A stretch of 64,000 bases of DNA from Phlegmacium glaucopus (GCA_015039465.1 MU130358.1:131272-195271); one strand, 5' to 3'; shown: positions 48,114 through 59,848, counted from the first letter of the stretch. Numbers and translations: made by a program. Notes: generated by a model not told the origin, from the sequence alone.

Positions 48114-48548
48114 ATGAAGCTCTCCCTCATCTTCACTTCTCTTACCGTTCTCCTCACCTCCGTCCATGCTCAACTCACCGTGAGCTTCGACACGACGTAC
48201 GACAATGCCGCTCAATCTTTGAATACTGTCGCATGTTCAAATGGACCAAACGGCCTCGAGTCTCGCGGTTTCACTACTTTTGGATCTTTACCCAAGTTTC
48301 CTTTCATCGGTGGGGCCCCTGCAGTTACGGGCTTCGATTCCCCCGGCTGTGGTACTTGTTGGCAACTCACATTCGTGGACTCTCAAGGAGTCTCGACATC
48401 CATTAATATATTAGCGATCGATGTCGCTACTCCCAATTTTAACATCGCTTTAGAAGCAATGAATGCATTGACTAATGGTCAGGCGACCTTTTTGGGGAGG
48501 GTACCTGTGACTGCCGTCCAGGTTGCTTCATCAGTTTGCGGACTCTAG
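48114..48548 (+). CDS. Cerato-platanin family secreted protein, copy 2
   Basis: An intronless 144-residue secreted protein, clearly paralogous to copy 1. The signal peptide ends SVHA with the mature start at QLTVSFDTTYDN. Conserved blocks are NTVACSNGPNGL, FTTFGSLPKFPFIGGAPAVTG, SPGCGTCWQLTF, SINILAIDV and the closing VCGL. It also has four mature cysteines. Compared with copy 1 it has one extra residue in the ATPNFN loop and several surface changes. Promoter spacing is the same as in copy 1, so a tandem duplication that included the core promoter is likely. Confidence 0.93.
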   Translation: MKLSLIFTSLTVLLTSVHAQLTVSFDTTYDNAAQSLNTVACSNGPNGLESRGFTTFGSLPKFPFIGGAPAVTGFDSPGCGTCWQLTFVDSQGVSTSINILAIDVATPNFNIALEAMNALTNGQATFLGRVPVTAVQVASSVCGL

Positions 48549-48832
48549 GTTTGTTTATCCTTGAATTTGGACAGGAATATTTCTTCATGCCTTGTTTTTT
48601 CAGGTAATGGGCAAAGGCATAATCGGATTGCTCAGTGTACTTTCTCATACAAACAGACATTTCAAATTTGTGCACCTGGACGTTATTACTTGTATGTACG
48701 AGTCATCCTAGTTATCGGCAGCGAGTTTTACTTGCATTATACCTACATACAATAACTACACCTGTGGACGATTTTTCGAGTTGAAGTAATTTATTCACAT
48801 TTTTGACTCTGCTAAGCTGACATACTTAAAAT

Positions 48833-49350
48833 CATAGTCCTTTATCTTCGTTCACGAACAGTAAACCAGACAACAGCAATGACGGCAATCCAAATCCAAG
48901 GATGGACCCGACCATAATCAGGATATCCCGATAGTAGTTGTTCAACTCGAATCCAAAGAGCTATAGGAAGGAAACAAATCAGTGATTATATTATTTTCAT
49001 TCTGACACAGATATGCACGCGCGAGCTTCACGATGACGATAGCGGAGATGTTAATGGAGACACATCTACGATTTTGAGCCCCGAGTCGACCTCATTCACC
49101 GAGACCTTCTAGATTATATTTCAGAGGACAGAGCCATTGCAACCAACGCAACAAAGGAGGTATAGAATTCAGATGGAGGGAAAAGCCCGCAAAGGTCATT
49201 TGGTATAACGCCGAAAGCGCCGAGAAGTATGGCGATACCGCCGTTTTTGAAGAATGTGCTGAGCAGGCAATTCTGAAATTAAGATCGAGAGCTTTCTCGG
49301 ACACGCTTTCATGTAGTTCATTATCAATATCATTGGCCTCTGCAAGTCCT
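48833..49350 (-). pseudogene. ABCG/ABC-2 transporter relic (C-terminal end)
   Basis: The minus strand encodes the last part of a fungal ABCG-type transporter: LSALYQMTFAGFSLHLNSIP, then LRWLQWLCPLKYNLE, then after a frame change SVNEVDSGLKIVDV, then an intron-like gap and LFGFELNNYYRDILIMVGS with a final helix and the stop at 48833. The frame breaks near 49100 (after YNLE), so the protein cannot be made. No ATPase domain is recognisable upstream; 49350-50011 contains only short frames that I cannot match. It is a truncated, frameshifted remnant. Confidence 0.72.
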
Positions 49351-50132
49351 AAAGGATGGAACATATTAGTATTTAGTTGGGTCCCAGGGATGTTTCGTAC
49401 CCTCCGCAAAATCTCCGGCAAGCCGAATTCTACTACATGGATCATAGGATGAAGGAGACCTTCAAAAGATCTATTGAACATTTCTGGTGGCGTTCCGTTT
49501 CCCAACATAGCTGGCATCCGGAGCAAATATATATTCTTCGATAATTGAATCAAAGGACCTTGACCTTGACTTCTTCTACGAAGAAATCAAGATACCTCTC
49601 ATAATGGCTATGGAGGATTTGTAAGAAGAAAAGGGTAGGTAAATGAATCCAAACTTGCCGCTCATCTTGTACAAGGTTTTTCCATGTTGTCCGGGTAGTG
49701 AAGACAGTGAAGGTCGTTGGTACTCCGAGTCGCTGCTGCGTGTAAGCCGCCTGGAGGATTCATTTGCCCCCAAGGCACCTTAAAGATAACATTGTACGGG
49801 CTGAGTGGCTTAATCACATGTATATGAAAGCCCTGCAAAATTGAAGAACATATTTGGAACATATGCCATCGCTTGCCATCGCTTGTGGTTGTCGCTTGAG
49901 ACATTTTGAAGCATAAAAGTAGGTGCCGGCGACGCTCCAGGCCATACGCGTAGCTGAAATGGATCCGGAGAGGTCTAGTAAATCATATTGGAGTATCCAT
50001 ACAAAGTTCAAAGTTGAAAGAATTAAAGAACGTTCAAAGTATATGAGATTACATAAAATATCAATTTAACCTAAAAATAGACTAAGTAGGACTAAGTACG
50101 TTCTCTACCTTAGTACCTAGCGTGAACTTTAA
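49351..50132. other. Stretch upstream of the ABC relic and hydrolase
   Basis: Short minus-strand frames may be decayed remains of the ABC transporter gene, but I cannot match them. The right end should hold the promoter of the hydrolase gene. Confidence 0.4.
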
Positions 50133-51483
50133 ATGCCAGCAATAGTATCACATTGGTCTTCCACATTTCAACCCATCATGTTTATATCCATCTTCATCAT
50201 CCTACTAATCGCCATATACGCGGGACAAATCAAAAATGCCACTTACGCTTTGAATCTCAATGAGAACATAGATACTTTGAGCAACGAGGGTACTCTGCAT
50301 CGTCGATCTTACTTTTATGTAGGCGGTGAATATGTCTCTGCTCAGAATTCGGTTCAAGTTTCGTTTGGACAAATGTATGTTGAACATCTGGTCCCGATTA
50401 AAGTGATGCAACCGTTTCCCATCGTCATCATCCCAGGAAATGGTGTGGTGACTATTGGTGTTTTACACCGTGTTCGACTCTTATTGTCATATAGGAATGA
50501 CGGGCACCAACTTTCTCAATACGCCTGATGGTAGATTAGGATGGGCAGATTATTTCTTAAGCCAAGGATACGAGGTAAACCGCCCGCCAACCCCTCTTAT
50601 CTTTCATCATTCACATAAAAATTCCAGCTCTATATTGTAGATCAACCATCCAGAGGTCGCTCTGCTTGGCAACAGGGCATCGACGGTCCGCAAAACATTT
50701 TCGATACACTTACAATCGAAAAGAGGTTCACGGCGACACAACGCTTCCAACTATGGCCTCAAGCATCTCTCTTGACTCAATGGCTGGGCAATGGAAGTGT
50801 TGGGGATGATACCTTTTATAAATTTTATTCATCAATTGTTCCGGGACTTGTATCCAACGTGGAAACTTCTGAAAAGATGAAACATGCCGGTAGTGCATTA
50901 CTTGACCGAGTCGGGGTACGTATAATTCATGGGTTTTATGTGTAAATAATCTCATCCAGTTCTTTGCCCGCAGTCCGCTGTCCTTCTCACTCATTCTCAA
51001 GCTGGGCAGTTTGGTTGGATATTAGCTGACGCAAGGCCTTCCAAAGTCAAAGCAATCATCGCTATCGAACCAATGGGACCTCCTTTCACAAACGCCATCT
51101 TTCCTCCTCTCGCCCCAGCTCGACCTTACGGGTTAACAGAAATCCCACTCACATTCTCACCACCTATTCAATCCGCTGCAGATCTTCAACCCCAGGTAGT
51201 ATCATCAAGTATCAATTTCACTTGCATCCAACAAGCTTCTCCTCCTCGGAAACTTGTTAATCTTGGTAATGTTCGTGTATTGGTTGTTACTTCTGAGGCG
51301 GGGTATCATTCGGTGTACGATGAATGTAGTGTGGAATTTTTGAGAGATGCTGGTGTTTCTGTGGATCATGTTCGGCTTGAGGATGTGGGTATTCATGGGA
51401 ATGGTCATTTGATGTTTATGGAGAAGAATAACTTGCAGATTGCGGATGGGGTTGTGAGGAAGTGGTTAAATGAGGTGTTGTGA
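50133..51483 (+). CDS. Alpha/beta hydrolase, secreted or membrane-anchored
   Basis: A 395-residue hydrolase in four exons: 50133-50442, 50495-50574, 50628-50915 and 50974-51483. The N-terminal hydrophobic segment (about 15-33) is a signal peptide or anchor. IVIIPGNGMTGTNFLNTPDG across the first junction forms the oxyanion-loop region. It is followed by LYIVDQPSRGRSAW. The nucleophile elbow is LLTHSQAGQFGW, with Ser as the likely nucleophile. The late acid/His region includes VHDVxx-type strands and GNGHLMFMEKNN with the probable catalytic His. The layout fits a lipase/esterase-type enzyme found in many fungi. Substrate is unknown. The first intron begins GTGTGG, a weak donor, but phase and motif support it. 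Confidence 0.82.
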
Positions 51484-52289
51484 TAATTCTTTTCGACGGC
51501 GTATTGATCTTGAATGACGCAACTTATGTGCTATCGAAACGCTTCTGTGCTAACATGACTGCCGTAGCTTATCATTTCAGTACTAGAGTACAGGTTTTAC
51601 TCGAGCCTTGGAATATTACTCCAAGAGAAGTGGAGCCGCTTTTGTATGCCGAGAAATCGTGCAAGCGGATGGAAATTATCGAGCGTGTTAGGAGTTTAGG
51701 GAGCTTGACAGAATTTGTTACGACCAATATGAAGAGTATGAAGTTGTTCTCCAATAGAGTAATACTGTAATCTTCATAACGAAACCTCGAGGGAGCGATA
51801 AAAGAGGAAAGAGACCACTTTCATCAAGGCAATAACATGAAACATAAGAAACGAACGGAAGAAGCAGCTCTATCAAGCTAAATCAACCAACACTGCAGGA
51901 CCTATTAGTCGTAATCAGCACATATCATCACCAATATGGAAAATAAACTTGTCTGTGAAGGCCGTCGTGGCAGACGCACGCGGCATGTACGAGTTCATTT
52001 TTTTTTTTGGCATTTGCTGTCCACATCTTATAATGGCATGTTTCTAGATTCATTAACTATGACTCATGAGGACGAACAATTTCTGAGCGTAGATATTGGC
52101 TTCATAGAGGTGAAGATGGAGTGCCAAGACCCCGAATGCAAGAAGTCGGCGTTTGCCGGTCAAGGCACCGTGACGGCCCCGAAAAAACGCTGTTTGGTAA
52201 AACTTGGAAGAACGACTTCCATAAATGGGACCTGTAACAGACTAGAACGACCAACACTTCCTCCCATCCTTCTTCAAATAATTCAGGGT
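51484..52289. other. Boundary stretch into the repeat-rich region
   Basis: About 0.8 kb downstream of the hydrolase gene. No gene is supported. Composition shifts from gene-like to AT-rich, CpG-poor DNA over this interval. Confidence 0.5.
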
Positions 52290-53226
52290 TTGAATATGGA
52301 TCAGCGATGATAGCTGCTATTTTGGTTCTGCTTTTAGAGGTGAGTTCTGATGCTTGGACTGTGTTTGGTGCTTGACTATACGGATAAATGTCATGAGCGA
52401 GAAGAAACGTGGATGTTGGATGGTGAACGTACCTTGGAGCGTAGGTTCTGGCAAATAAGGCAGCTTCGGGAGCACATTGTGTTTTCGTCAATAGGTCGAT
52501 GCATCCCGCGGAATTGCCAAGTTGTAACAGGATAGTGAATGCAAGATTATTCTGGCCTTGCTCCTCTACAAGAATTCAATCTATTGAACAAAGTAAACTC
52601 AGTCTCTGTATAGAGGACTGTATTGGTATTCTATACCTATTGAACAAAGTAAACTTGCCATCTTTGGGGTTGAAGGTGAGATTCATGATATAATGTGTAT
52701 GACCTTTGTATACCTGTCAAAAAATGAATGTGAAAATGTCAGTGTTTTGGAAACTGAGAAACCTGCACACTTACTTGGATGTTTTTCCAACCTTTATCCC
52801 AATCCCAAGCTTTGATTGTCATATCATTGCTTCCAGTCAACACAATAGAAGCAGTGGGGTGTACCATCAAACATCAAATATAATCAGGATGGGCTTCAAA
52901 AGCAGCAACTTTTTCATGTGTTGTAATTGAATACCCTAAGCTGGAAATCATCTGAGCCAGTGATGAACCAATTCTTGTGTGTGATGAATTTTACACAACG
53001 GACTGGGACTTCTGCAACTTTGAAAGTTTTGACTATGGTGCCTGTATCATGGCTGTAGATGTTGATGGTGCCATTGTAGAGTCCTGTGAGAAGCCAGGGT
53101 TCTGTGGGGTGGAAATCAATGCCTTTAACGTGATCTGACCTGGAAAAGAGTTTCTTCTGTATGATTTATTAGATATTTTACTTGTTGAATATAGGTGGTG
53201 GGACATACATTTACTTCAAATAGCAT
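52290..53226 (-). pseudogene. SEC27/COPB2 (coatomer beta') relic, internally deleted
   Basis: The minus strand encodes the N-terminal WD40 part of the COPI coat subunit beta': KKLFSRSDHVKGIDFHPTEP, LLTGLYNGTINIYSHDTGT, VPVRCVKF, KNWFITGSDDFQLRVFNYN, then after a frame change a HEKVAAFEAHPDY block with a TGA where the family has Arg. A TGSNDMTIKAWDWDKGW block and GHTHYIMNLTFNPKD follow. After about 330 bp a C-terminal piece appears (ADPYSNPELFEEGWEE, near 52345-52300). At least two introns are kept (donors GTATGT near 53208 and GTAAGT near 52775), so it is not a retrocopy. Most of the gene is missing. Many changes from the expected family residues are G-to-A on the coding strand (E to K, D to N, V to I, A to T). 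It starts 11 bp from the edge of repeat R1 copy A. Confidence 0.8.
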
Positions 53227-53236
53227 CAGTATTGCG

Positions 53237-55093
53237 CACCAATACTAATTGGTAGCATGAGAAGAAAGCTTAAAAGTTGCCATCATGAAAATAAGTGGAC
53301 TTTGAATTCACTTACCTATTTTGGAAGCAGCCCTGAATCGCATTCCTGGTCAATAAAATCATTTGTTCAACATTATCATCCTCATTGCTCATCATATCCT
53401 CAATGTCTGTCACCATGCTCTCCATCGTTTACACTATCAACATGCTCCTAAACATCTACCATCCATTTGTTCCTTGGCTAGCGATACAACAAAGCAATCA
53501 ATCTACTATTCGCATCAGTCATCAGCTCACATTTGATCATATCTTTGGTCCATCATTTCAAGAACAGCCCCTTTATGGACACATCAGCTACATCTCCCAT
53601 TATGTCAGAGGCTTTGTCATTGTTGTTGTGGCTATGGACCCACAAGTTTTCACTTCAGCCATCTATCTTGCCATCCCTCACTCTTGGATCGCACTCAGTC
53701 TCCTATCCTCAATTATCTACCTCTTATCTTATCATTCACTGCCAAAACCATCATTCACGTGGTACATGAAGCCTTCCCACCCTCTTTATGACAACTTAGG
53801 AAGTCCAGGAGGATCATGACTAAGCAGGAATTGCAGATGAATCAGCAGCAGAGGATTATTCTCACAGTGTGTCAAGTGTTATCAAGGCTGCACAACATGG
53901 GATCATGGGCAAGTAGTATTTTCTCGGGAACAAGGCTGTGCCTTTCAAGTGTTGACTCAGGACCTTTCACATTTTTGACATGACCATATGCCTATGGAGT
54001 TGATATATTTTTGCTATTGGACTGTGTACACTGCCTTCTCTTCTTTTCTCTTGCACTTTGACACTTTACAGATTTTTTTATTGTTCCTTCTTCTTTTTCA
54101 TTGTTCTTTTCTTCTTGCAGCTGTCCTCTCTTCATCATTCTCCCTTTGACAGTGCATACTTCTTTCTTTTTATTGTTCTACATAGCCTCATCCTTAGGGT
54201 ATAAATACTGCTCTTTTGTACCAGGATAGGTAGTTTCTCCCAATTCATTCTTACTCCCCAACAGTCATCTTCTCAGTGGAATTCCAGTGAATTCCTCCCT
54301 CAAGTTTGCTTTTTCAACCTTTTATCTGTTACTGTCCTCTACTGTCAATTGCTATAGTCTTGCTGAAGACTCTCTCTTATCTATCCTCATCCTCCTCCTT
54401 AATCCCTCTAAGTTCACTTTTTCAGTCCCTTACTGTCAACCTATTGTCTACTGCTATAGTCTTACAAAAGACTCTTTCTCATTCATCCTCATCCTTGTCC
54501 TCTACCTCAGCCACCTTCTAAGATCTTCATCCTCATCCTTCTCTTCTCTATTCTTTCCCCCTACCTCTGTGTGTTACAAGTCTAAGTGTTATGAACTATT
54601 TTTCTTTTTCTTTAACTCCACCGAACACATGCTCGTTTCACTTACATGCACCTTGTCCTTTCTTTTCATTTCCACTTACACATGTTTACCTCTTCCTTTT
54701 CATTGTTTCACCTATTTTTATCTATGCATACCTTCTTACATGTGGATGCCTCACTTTATGCATGACTCCTTTATTTTACTATAAATATTGTATTTACAAA
54801 CTCATGTAAACTCTAGCTAATTCTTGAGAATCGTACTTGGTTACTTTGCTCTCTGAACTTCCTCAAACTCTCAAAGACAATCCCTCAAGACGATCTCTTG
54901 GTATTATTTGGAGCTCATCGAACAGACGAATCCTTCTTATACGACTGTTTACGGTCAGAACCATCTGAACCATTTGAAGTTGTAACACTAAGGCTAAGCC
55001 TTCCCTAAACGAATAACAGGGAGTCTCTTGACCTAAAGACTGGTCCACTGGTCTCTGGTTGGTGTTTATATACAACACTCACAATGATTTATA
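53237..55093 (+). repeat. Repeat family R1, copy A (older, CpG-depleted)
   Basis: This segment is a direct repeat of 56862-58271. Matching runs start at CACCAATACT(A/G)ATTGG and end at GATTTATA. It contains a hydrophobic frame of about 144 residues (53385-53819), a TATAAATACTGCTC element at about 54201, and T/C-rich sequence. Copy A has about 450 bp (roughly 54580-54990) that copy B lacks. It differs from copy B mostly where B has CpG. The class is unknown; an LTR or non-autonomous element is possible. No transposase or pol motif was recognised. Confidence 0.8.
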
Positions 55094-56376
55094 TCGGGAG
55101 TTGAGTTGGGTTCGGGAGTGAGATTAGATTTGGGAGTGAGATCAGGTTTGGGGCCGATCAGGAGTTGGGAGTTGGGCTTGAAATCAGGTGTCCCCTAACA
55201 AAAACCTTTAAAAAAACATAAGATTTATCTCTGGGAAACACATGAGAAAAACCTGATGTATTTTTAGAATTTTTCCTTCAGAAATACTTTTTGTGTTTTC
55301 ATGAGAGAAATTATTTGGAAATGACAAAACATGTCTAAAAATAAGTTTTTCTAAGGGAAACACCACCCAGTGCCAGCAGTGATAGCAATCTAAGATAGCC
55401 AACATAATTAAAGACAGATTGCATTGAGTCACAGAAAAAAGTTTGGTGAAGTGAAAAATGAAAGGCAACTATTGTAGTGAAGAAAAATTGCTGTGAAAAA
55501 GGGAGTGGAGGGTGGGTGAAAAGAATGAGCTGCTCAGATGACAAGCAGGGAAATCCGGTCCAATGTTGAAGGTTGTGGCCATGAACCAGAGAAGCTGGTC
55601 ACATGTCACAATCCTTATCTCCACATAGACCAAATTCTATGTTCACACTTGTTCCTCGTGTTCACTTAGAATAAAATCTTTGGAAGTAGATGAACGAGGC
55701 ACAAGTATAGTGTGCTGAGGTTTTGCAACAATAGAATTATAATGCATTGAGATCATGTGGCAAACTTGGGCCTTTCCTTCCTGCTCCCATAGCTACAGGC
55801 ACATTACTTGCTCTTTTATTCACTCACCACCTATTGCAGAGTTAAGTTATTTGCTTTGTGAACTCATGCTTTTCCACTCAGTCTTGACCTTTCTCATGGA
55901 AAGTATCAGTAACAATATTTTCTCACACCATCTCAGATCAGGGAGCCAACTTTAATGGTTACATTTCGGACACCAAAACTCACAAATCTGAGTATGCTGG
56001 TGGCCTTCGGGACACTGCTACACCTCAGACAGATCTCAGATGGGTCTGGAAGCACATAGGAGTGCTAGCAGGTTAGAAGCACACAACAATGTGTCCACGT
56101 TTTTCCAGGGACTCTGTCAGGCCAACAGACCAATTTGAGCATGCTGGTAGCTTTCAGGACACTGATATACCTTGGATAGATCTGGAAGCCATCATGGCAG
56201 CAGAAGTGCACAACAGCGAGCACTGCCCTAGAATTCTTGGATTAGAGATGCTATTCCTCACACAACACAATTGAACCTTGTCATCAGAGTCAGAGCCAAA
56301 CATATCTCACTGGCATATGGCCACAGTTTACTTACCATTGCGTCAACATCAACACACTTATCATGCACACATGCCT
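55094..56376. other. AT-rich stretch with short internal duplications
   Basis: No gene. Repeated GGGAGTGAGAT-like phrases occur at 55100-55170. A pair of diverged tandem segments lies near 55990-56090 and 56135-56220 (both carry TGAG(C/T)ATGCTGGTGG/AGC..TTC(G/A)GGACACTG). This looks like decayed transposon-derived DNA. Confidence 0.5.
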
Positions 56377-56861
56377 TTGGGACCACACTGTCTACTTGCT
56401 ATCACATCACACATACCAACCATCTCCCACACCATTGGGACTGCATTGTCTATCTATCACATCACACACTGGCATGGCATCTGGATCGCATTGTCCACTT
56501 CCCCATACTATTCCATGCATATTATCTGGACCGCATTGTCCACTTGCTATCTCATCACACATACTATCTGGACCACTTTGTCCACCTGCTATCACATCAC
56601 ACATATTATCTAGACTGTATTGTCCACTTGCTATCGCATCCCGCATATTATCTGGACTGTATTGTCCACTTGCTATCATATCCCGCATACTATCTGGACC
56701 GCTTTGTCCACTTGCTATTGCGTCCCACATACTTTCTGGACCGCTTTGTCCACTTGCTATTGCATCACACATACTTTCTGGACCACTCTTTCCACCTGCT
56801 ATTGCATCACGCATACCTTCCAGACCGCTTTGTCCACCTGCTATTGCATCACGCTGTCGCA
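56377..56861. repeat. 42-bp minisatellite, left block
   Basis: TGTCCAC recurs exactly every 42 bp from about 56537 to 56830 (eight regular units), with degenerate units back to about 56377. A unit reads roughly CATACTATCTGGACC then GCTTTGTCCACTTGCTAT then TGCATCACA. Because 42 is divisible by 3, frames stay open: the minus strand gives a 14-residue repeat like DAIASGQSGPDSMC, and the plus strand one like TIWTALSTCYHITH. The block continues at 58272 after the R1 copy B insertion. Confidence 0.88.
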
Positions 56862-58271
56862 CACCAATACTGATTGGTAGCATGAGAAGAAAGCTTAAAA
56901 GTCGCCATCATGAAAATAAGCGGACTTTGAATTTGCTTACCTATTTTGGAAGCGGCCCTGAATCGCGTTCCTGGTCAACAAAACCATTCGTTCAACGATA
57001 ACATCCTCATCGCTCATCATATCCCCAATGTCCTCCATTATGTTGTCTATCATTTACACTATCGACATGCTCCTTAACATCTACCATCCGTTTGTCCCTT
57101 GGCTAGTGATACAACAAAGCGATCAATCTACTATTCGCATCGGTCATCGGCTCGCGTTTGATCGCATCTATGGCCCATCATTTCAAGAACGGCCCGTTTA
57201 TGGACGCATCAGCTACATCTCCCATTATGTCAAAGGCTTTGTCATCGTTGTTGTGGCTATGGACCCACAAGTCTTCCCCTCAGCTATCTATCTTGCCATA
57301 CCTCGCTCCTGGATCGCACTCAGTCCCCTATCCTCACTCATCTACCTCTTATCTTATCATTCACTGCCAAAACCATCATTCACGCGGTACCTGAAGCCTT
57401 CCCACCCTCTTTATGACAATTTAGGAAGTCCAGGAGGATCACGACTAAGCAGGAATTGCAGATGAATCAGCAGCAGAGGATTATTCTCGCAGAGTGTCAA
57501 GTGTTATCAAGGCTGCGCGACATGGGATCATGGGCAAGTAGTGTTTTCTCGGGAACAAGGCTGCGCCTTTCAAGTGTTGACTCAGGACCTTTCACATTTT
57601 TGACATGACCACACGCCTATGGAGTCGATATATTTTTGCTATTGGACTATGTACACTGCCTTCTTTTCTTTTCTCTCGCACTTTGACACTTTACAGATTT
57701 TTTTATTGTTCCTTCTTCTTTTCCATTGTTCTTTTCTTCTCGCAGCTGTCCTCTCTTTATCTTTCTTCCTTTGACAGCGCGTACTTTGTTTCTTTTTATT
57801 GTTTTACATAGCCTCATCCTTAGGGTATAAATACTGCTCTTTTGTACCAGGATAGGTAGTTCAGTTAAATTCATTCTTACCCCCCACACAGTCATCATCT
57901 CAGTGGAATTCCAGTGAATTCCTCCCTCAAGTTCGCTTTTTCAGCCCTTTAACTGTCAATCTATCCCCACTGTCAATTACTATAGTCTTGCTGAAGACTC
58001 CCTCTTATTCTTCCTCATCCTCTTCCTTAACCCCTCTGAGTTCGCTTTTTCAGTCCTTTACTGTCAACCCACTGTCAACTGCTATAGTCTTACTGAAGAC
58101 TCTTCCTCATTCATCCTCATCCTCACTCACCTCTACTCTTGCTCCCTACCTCTGTGTGATACAAGTCAAGGTTACACCTTCCCTAAACGAACAACAGGGA
58201 GGCTTTTGACTTAAAGACTAGTCCATTGCTCTCTGGTTGGTGTTTTATAACAACACAAACAACGATTTATA
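56862..58271 (+). repeat. Repeat family R1, copy B (younger, CpG-rich)
   Basis: A direct copy of 53237-55093, shorter because about 450 bp is missing near its right end. Many CpG sites are present where copy A has TpG or CpA. It carries the same hydrophobic frame (57028-57465) and TATAAATACTGCTC at about 57830. It interrupts the 42-bp minisatellite: the phrase ACGCATACCTTCCAGACC occurs on its left at about 56809 and again on its right at 58272. It therefore inserted into, or was copied with, a pre-existing array. Confidence 0.82.
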
Positions 58272-58495
58272 ACGCATACCTTCCAGACCGCTTTGTCCAC
58301 TTGCTATCACATCACACATACTATCTGGACTGCCTTGTCCACTTGCTATCACATCATGCATACTAGCTGGACTGCATTGTCCACCTGCTATTGCATCACA
58401 CATACTATCTGGACCACTTTGTCCACTTGCTCTCACATCACACATACTATCTGGACCGCATTGTCCACTTGCTATCACATCACACTGCCATGCTG
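58272..58495. repeat. 42-bp minisatellite, right block
   Basis: Five units with the same 42-bp spacing (TGTCCAC near 58294, 58336, 58378, 58420, 58462). It is the continuation of the left block at 56377-56861 on the far side of R1 copy B. Confidence 0.88.
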
Positions 58496-59848
58496 ATAAG
58501 TACTCAGTGATATACGCGTGAAATTGTGTAATTTAAGAAAACCACACTAAATACACCACTGCAAATGATGTGGTACAGGTTTCCTAGGTAGTGTAACCAT
58601 TCCGTTTTATGTCTTTGGTTTATTTCCCAATATATTTCACTTTATAGTTGTGAACAACTCAAATAGAACTTTGAAGACTAACTTTGATAGTAGTGCAACT
58701 AACACACTTTTCAAAACAAATGTGCACCAATGCAAATAACTCCAATAGATTTTGAAGACTGACTTCGAAGGTAGTACAACCAATGTACAATATTAAACAA
58801 TTCCAAACTTAGATCTGATGTTCTTTTTATTTTCTTAACTCTCTGATACAAAGTATGAGAGGGGAAGAAAGAAACAATCTGATGATATTCTTACAAGTCT
58901 TTGTATGCTACATATACATATTTTAAACAATAAAACCACTAAGTAATTGTATTTTATTTATAGTTCAGCTTTTGGACCTCTTCACAACAGGTCTAGACCT
59001 TTGTTTATTGTGTTTATTGTTATCCGGTTACTTATTAGTAACTGTCCCGCAAATGTCCATTCTTGGACTTTAATTAATGAAGAACCGGGTGTCCGGCTCT
59101 CTCTTTGATTGTGTAACCTTTCAACACATCTTTTGATGCGTGCTTAGCACATTTGTGACTTCTTGTAACACTCTGTGACAAACTCCCGAGTTTCGTCCAG
59201 ATAAGTCTTTCATGCAATAGATAGCTTTCCCTCATAGTATAGACTTAGTAATTACATAAAATTGCAATATATTCCTTCAGGTTATCATGGATATTTATGG
59301 TTTTAACCCAGAAGTTCTGGATGTTGGACAGTATGAAAATTAGGTGAATTTACACCATAATTATCTCCAGCCCTATAATATGAACATATTCATTGCAAAT
59401 TCTGTTTAATCAACTGGCGTAGTCACCACCAATGACCCTCACTGTGCCAGATTACATTCATAGTTTAGTTTTTAAATTAGGGATATTTCAGAAAATTAAG
59501 TTACAAGTCTTACATAAGTAAGTCTCGTTCTTATAGGGGACCTATCTTTTGACAGTTTCAAGGGTGTTTTTATGGTAATTTTCATGGGGTGGGAATGTTG
59601 TCATCACAACAGCTGCCATTCTTAGTTAGTTTTGATAGATAATGCTAACCATTTTAATGCATGGGAAAATTTCTGATTTCAAACCACCACCTTCTTTCGA
59701 AGGCTGGATCTTACTCATAAATTTGCTGGCAAGCAACTCCTGCTCATGCAAGGCAGGTGTTGTGCCCAGCCCTCTTGTAGGTGGCTTGGGTACATAGTAC
59801 TATACTATAACATAATAATTTACTATACTACAAAGACAATGATAATAT
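58496..59848. other. AT-rich stretch with no supported gene
   Basis: 1.35 kb, strongly AT-rich, with stop codons in all frames. Probably decayed repeat or pericentromere-like DNA. Nothing specific recognised. Confidence 0.5.

Noticed and set aside
51936..52310. Plus-strand frame of 124 residues as a gene
   Set aside because: It is partly antisense to the SEC27 relic and has no motif of its own.
53385..53819. 144-residue hydrophobic frame in R1 as a membrane protein gene
   Set aside because: Overlapping frames are open in both R1 copies, and no known domain is seen; CpG changes between copies are not biased to silent positions as far as I can tell by eye.
56278..57001. Real gene encoding Thr/Leu/Cys-rich repeats
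   Set aside because: The frame follows the 42-bp minisatellite and then runs into R1; several frames are open at once, which is the mark of a 3n satellite rather than coding selection.
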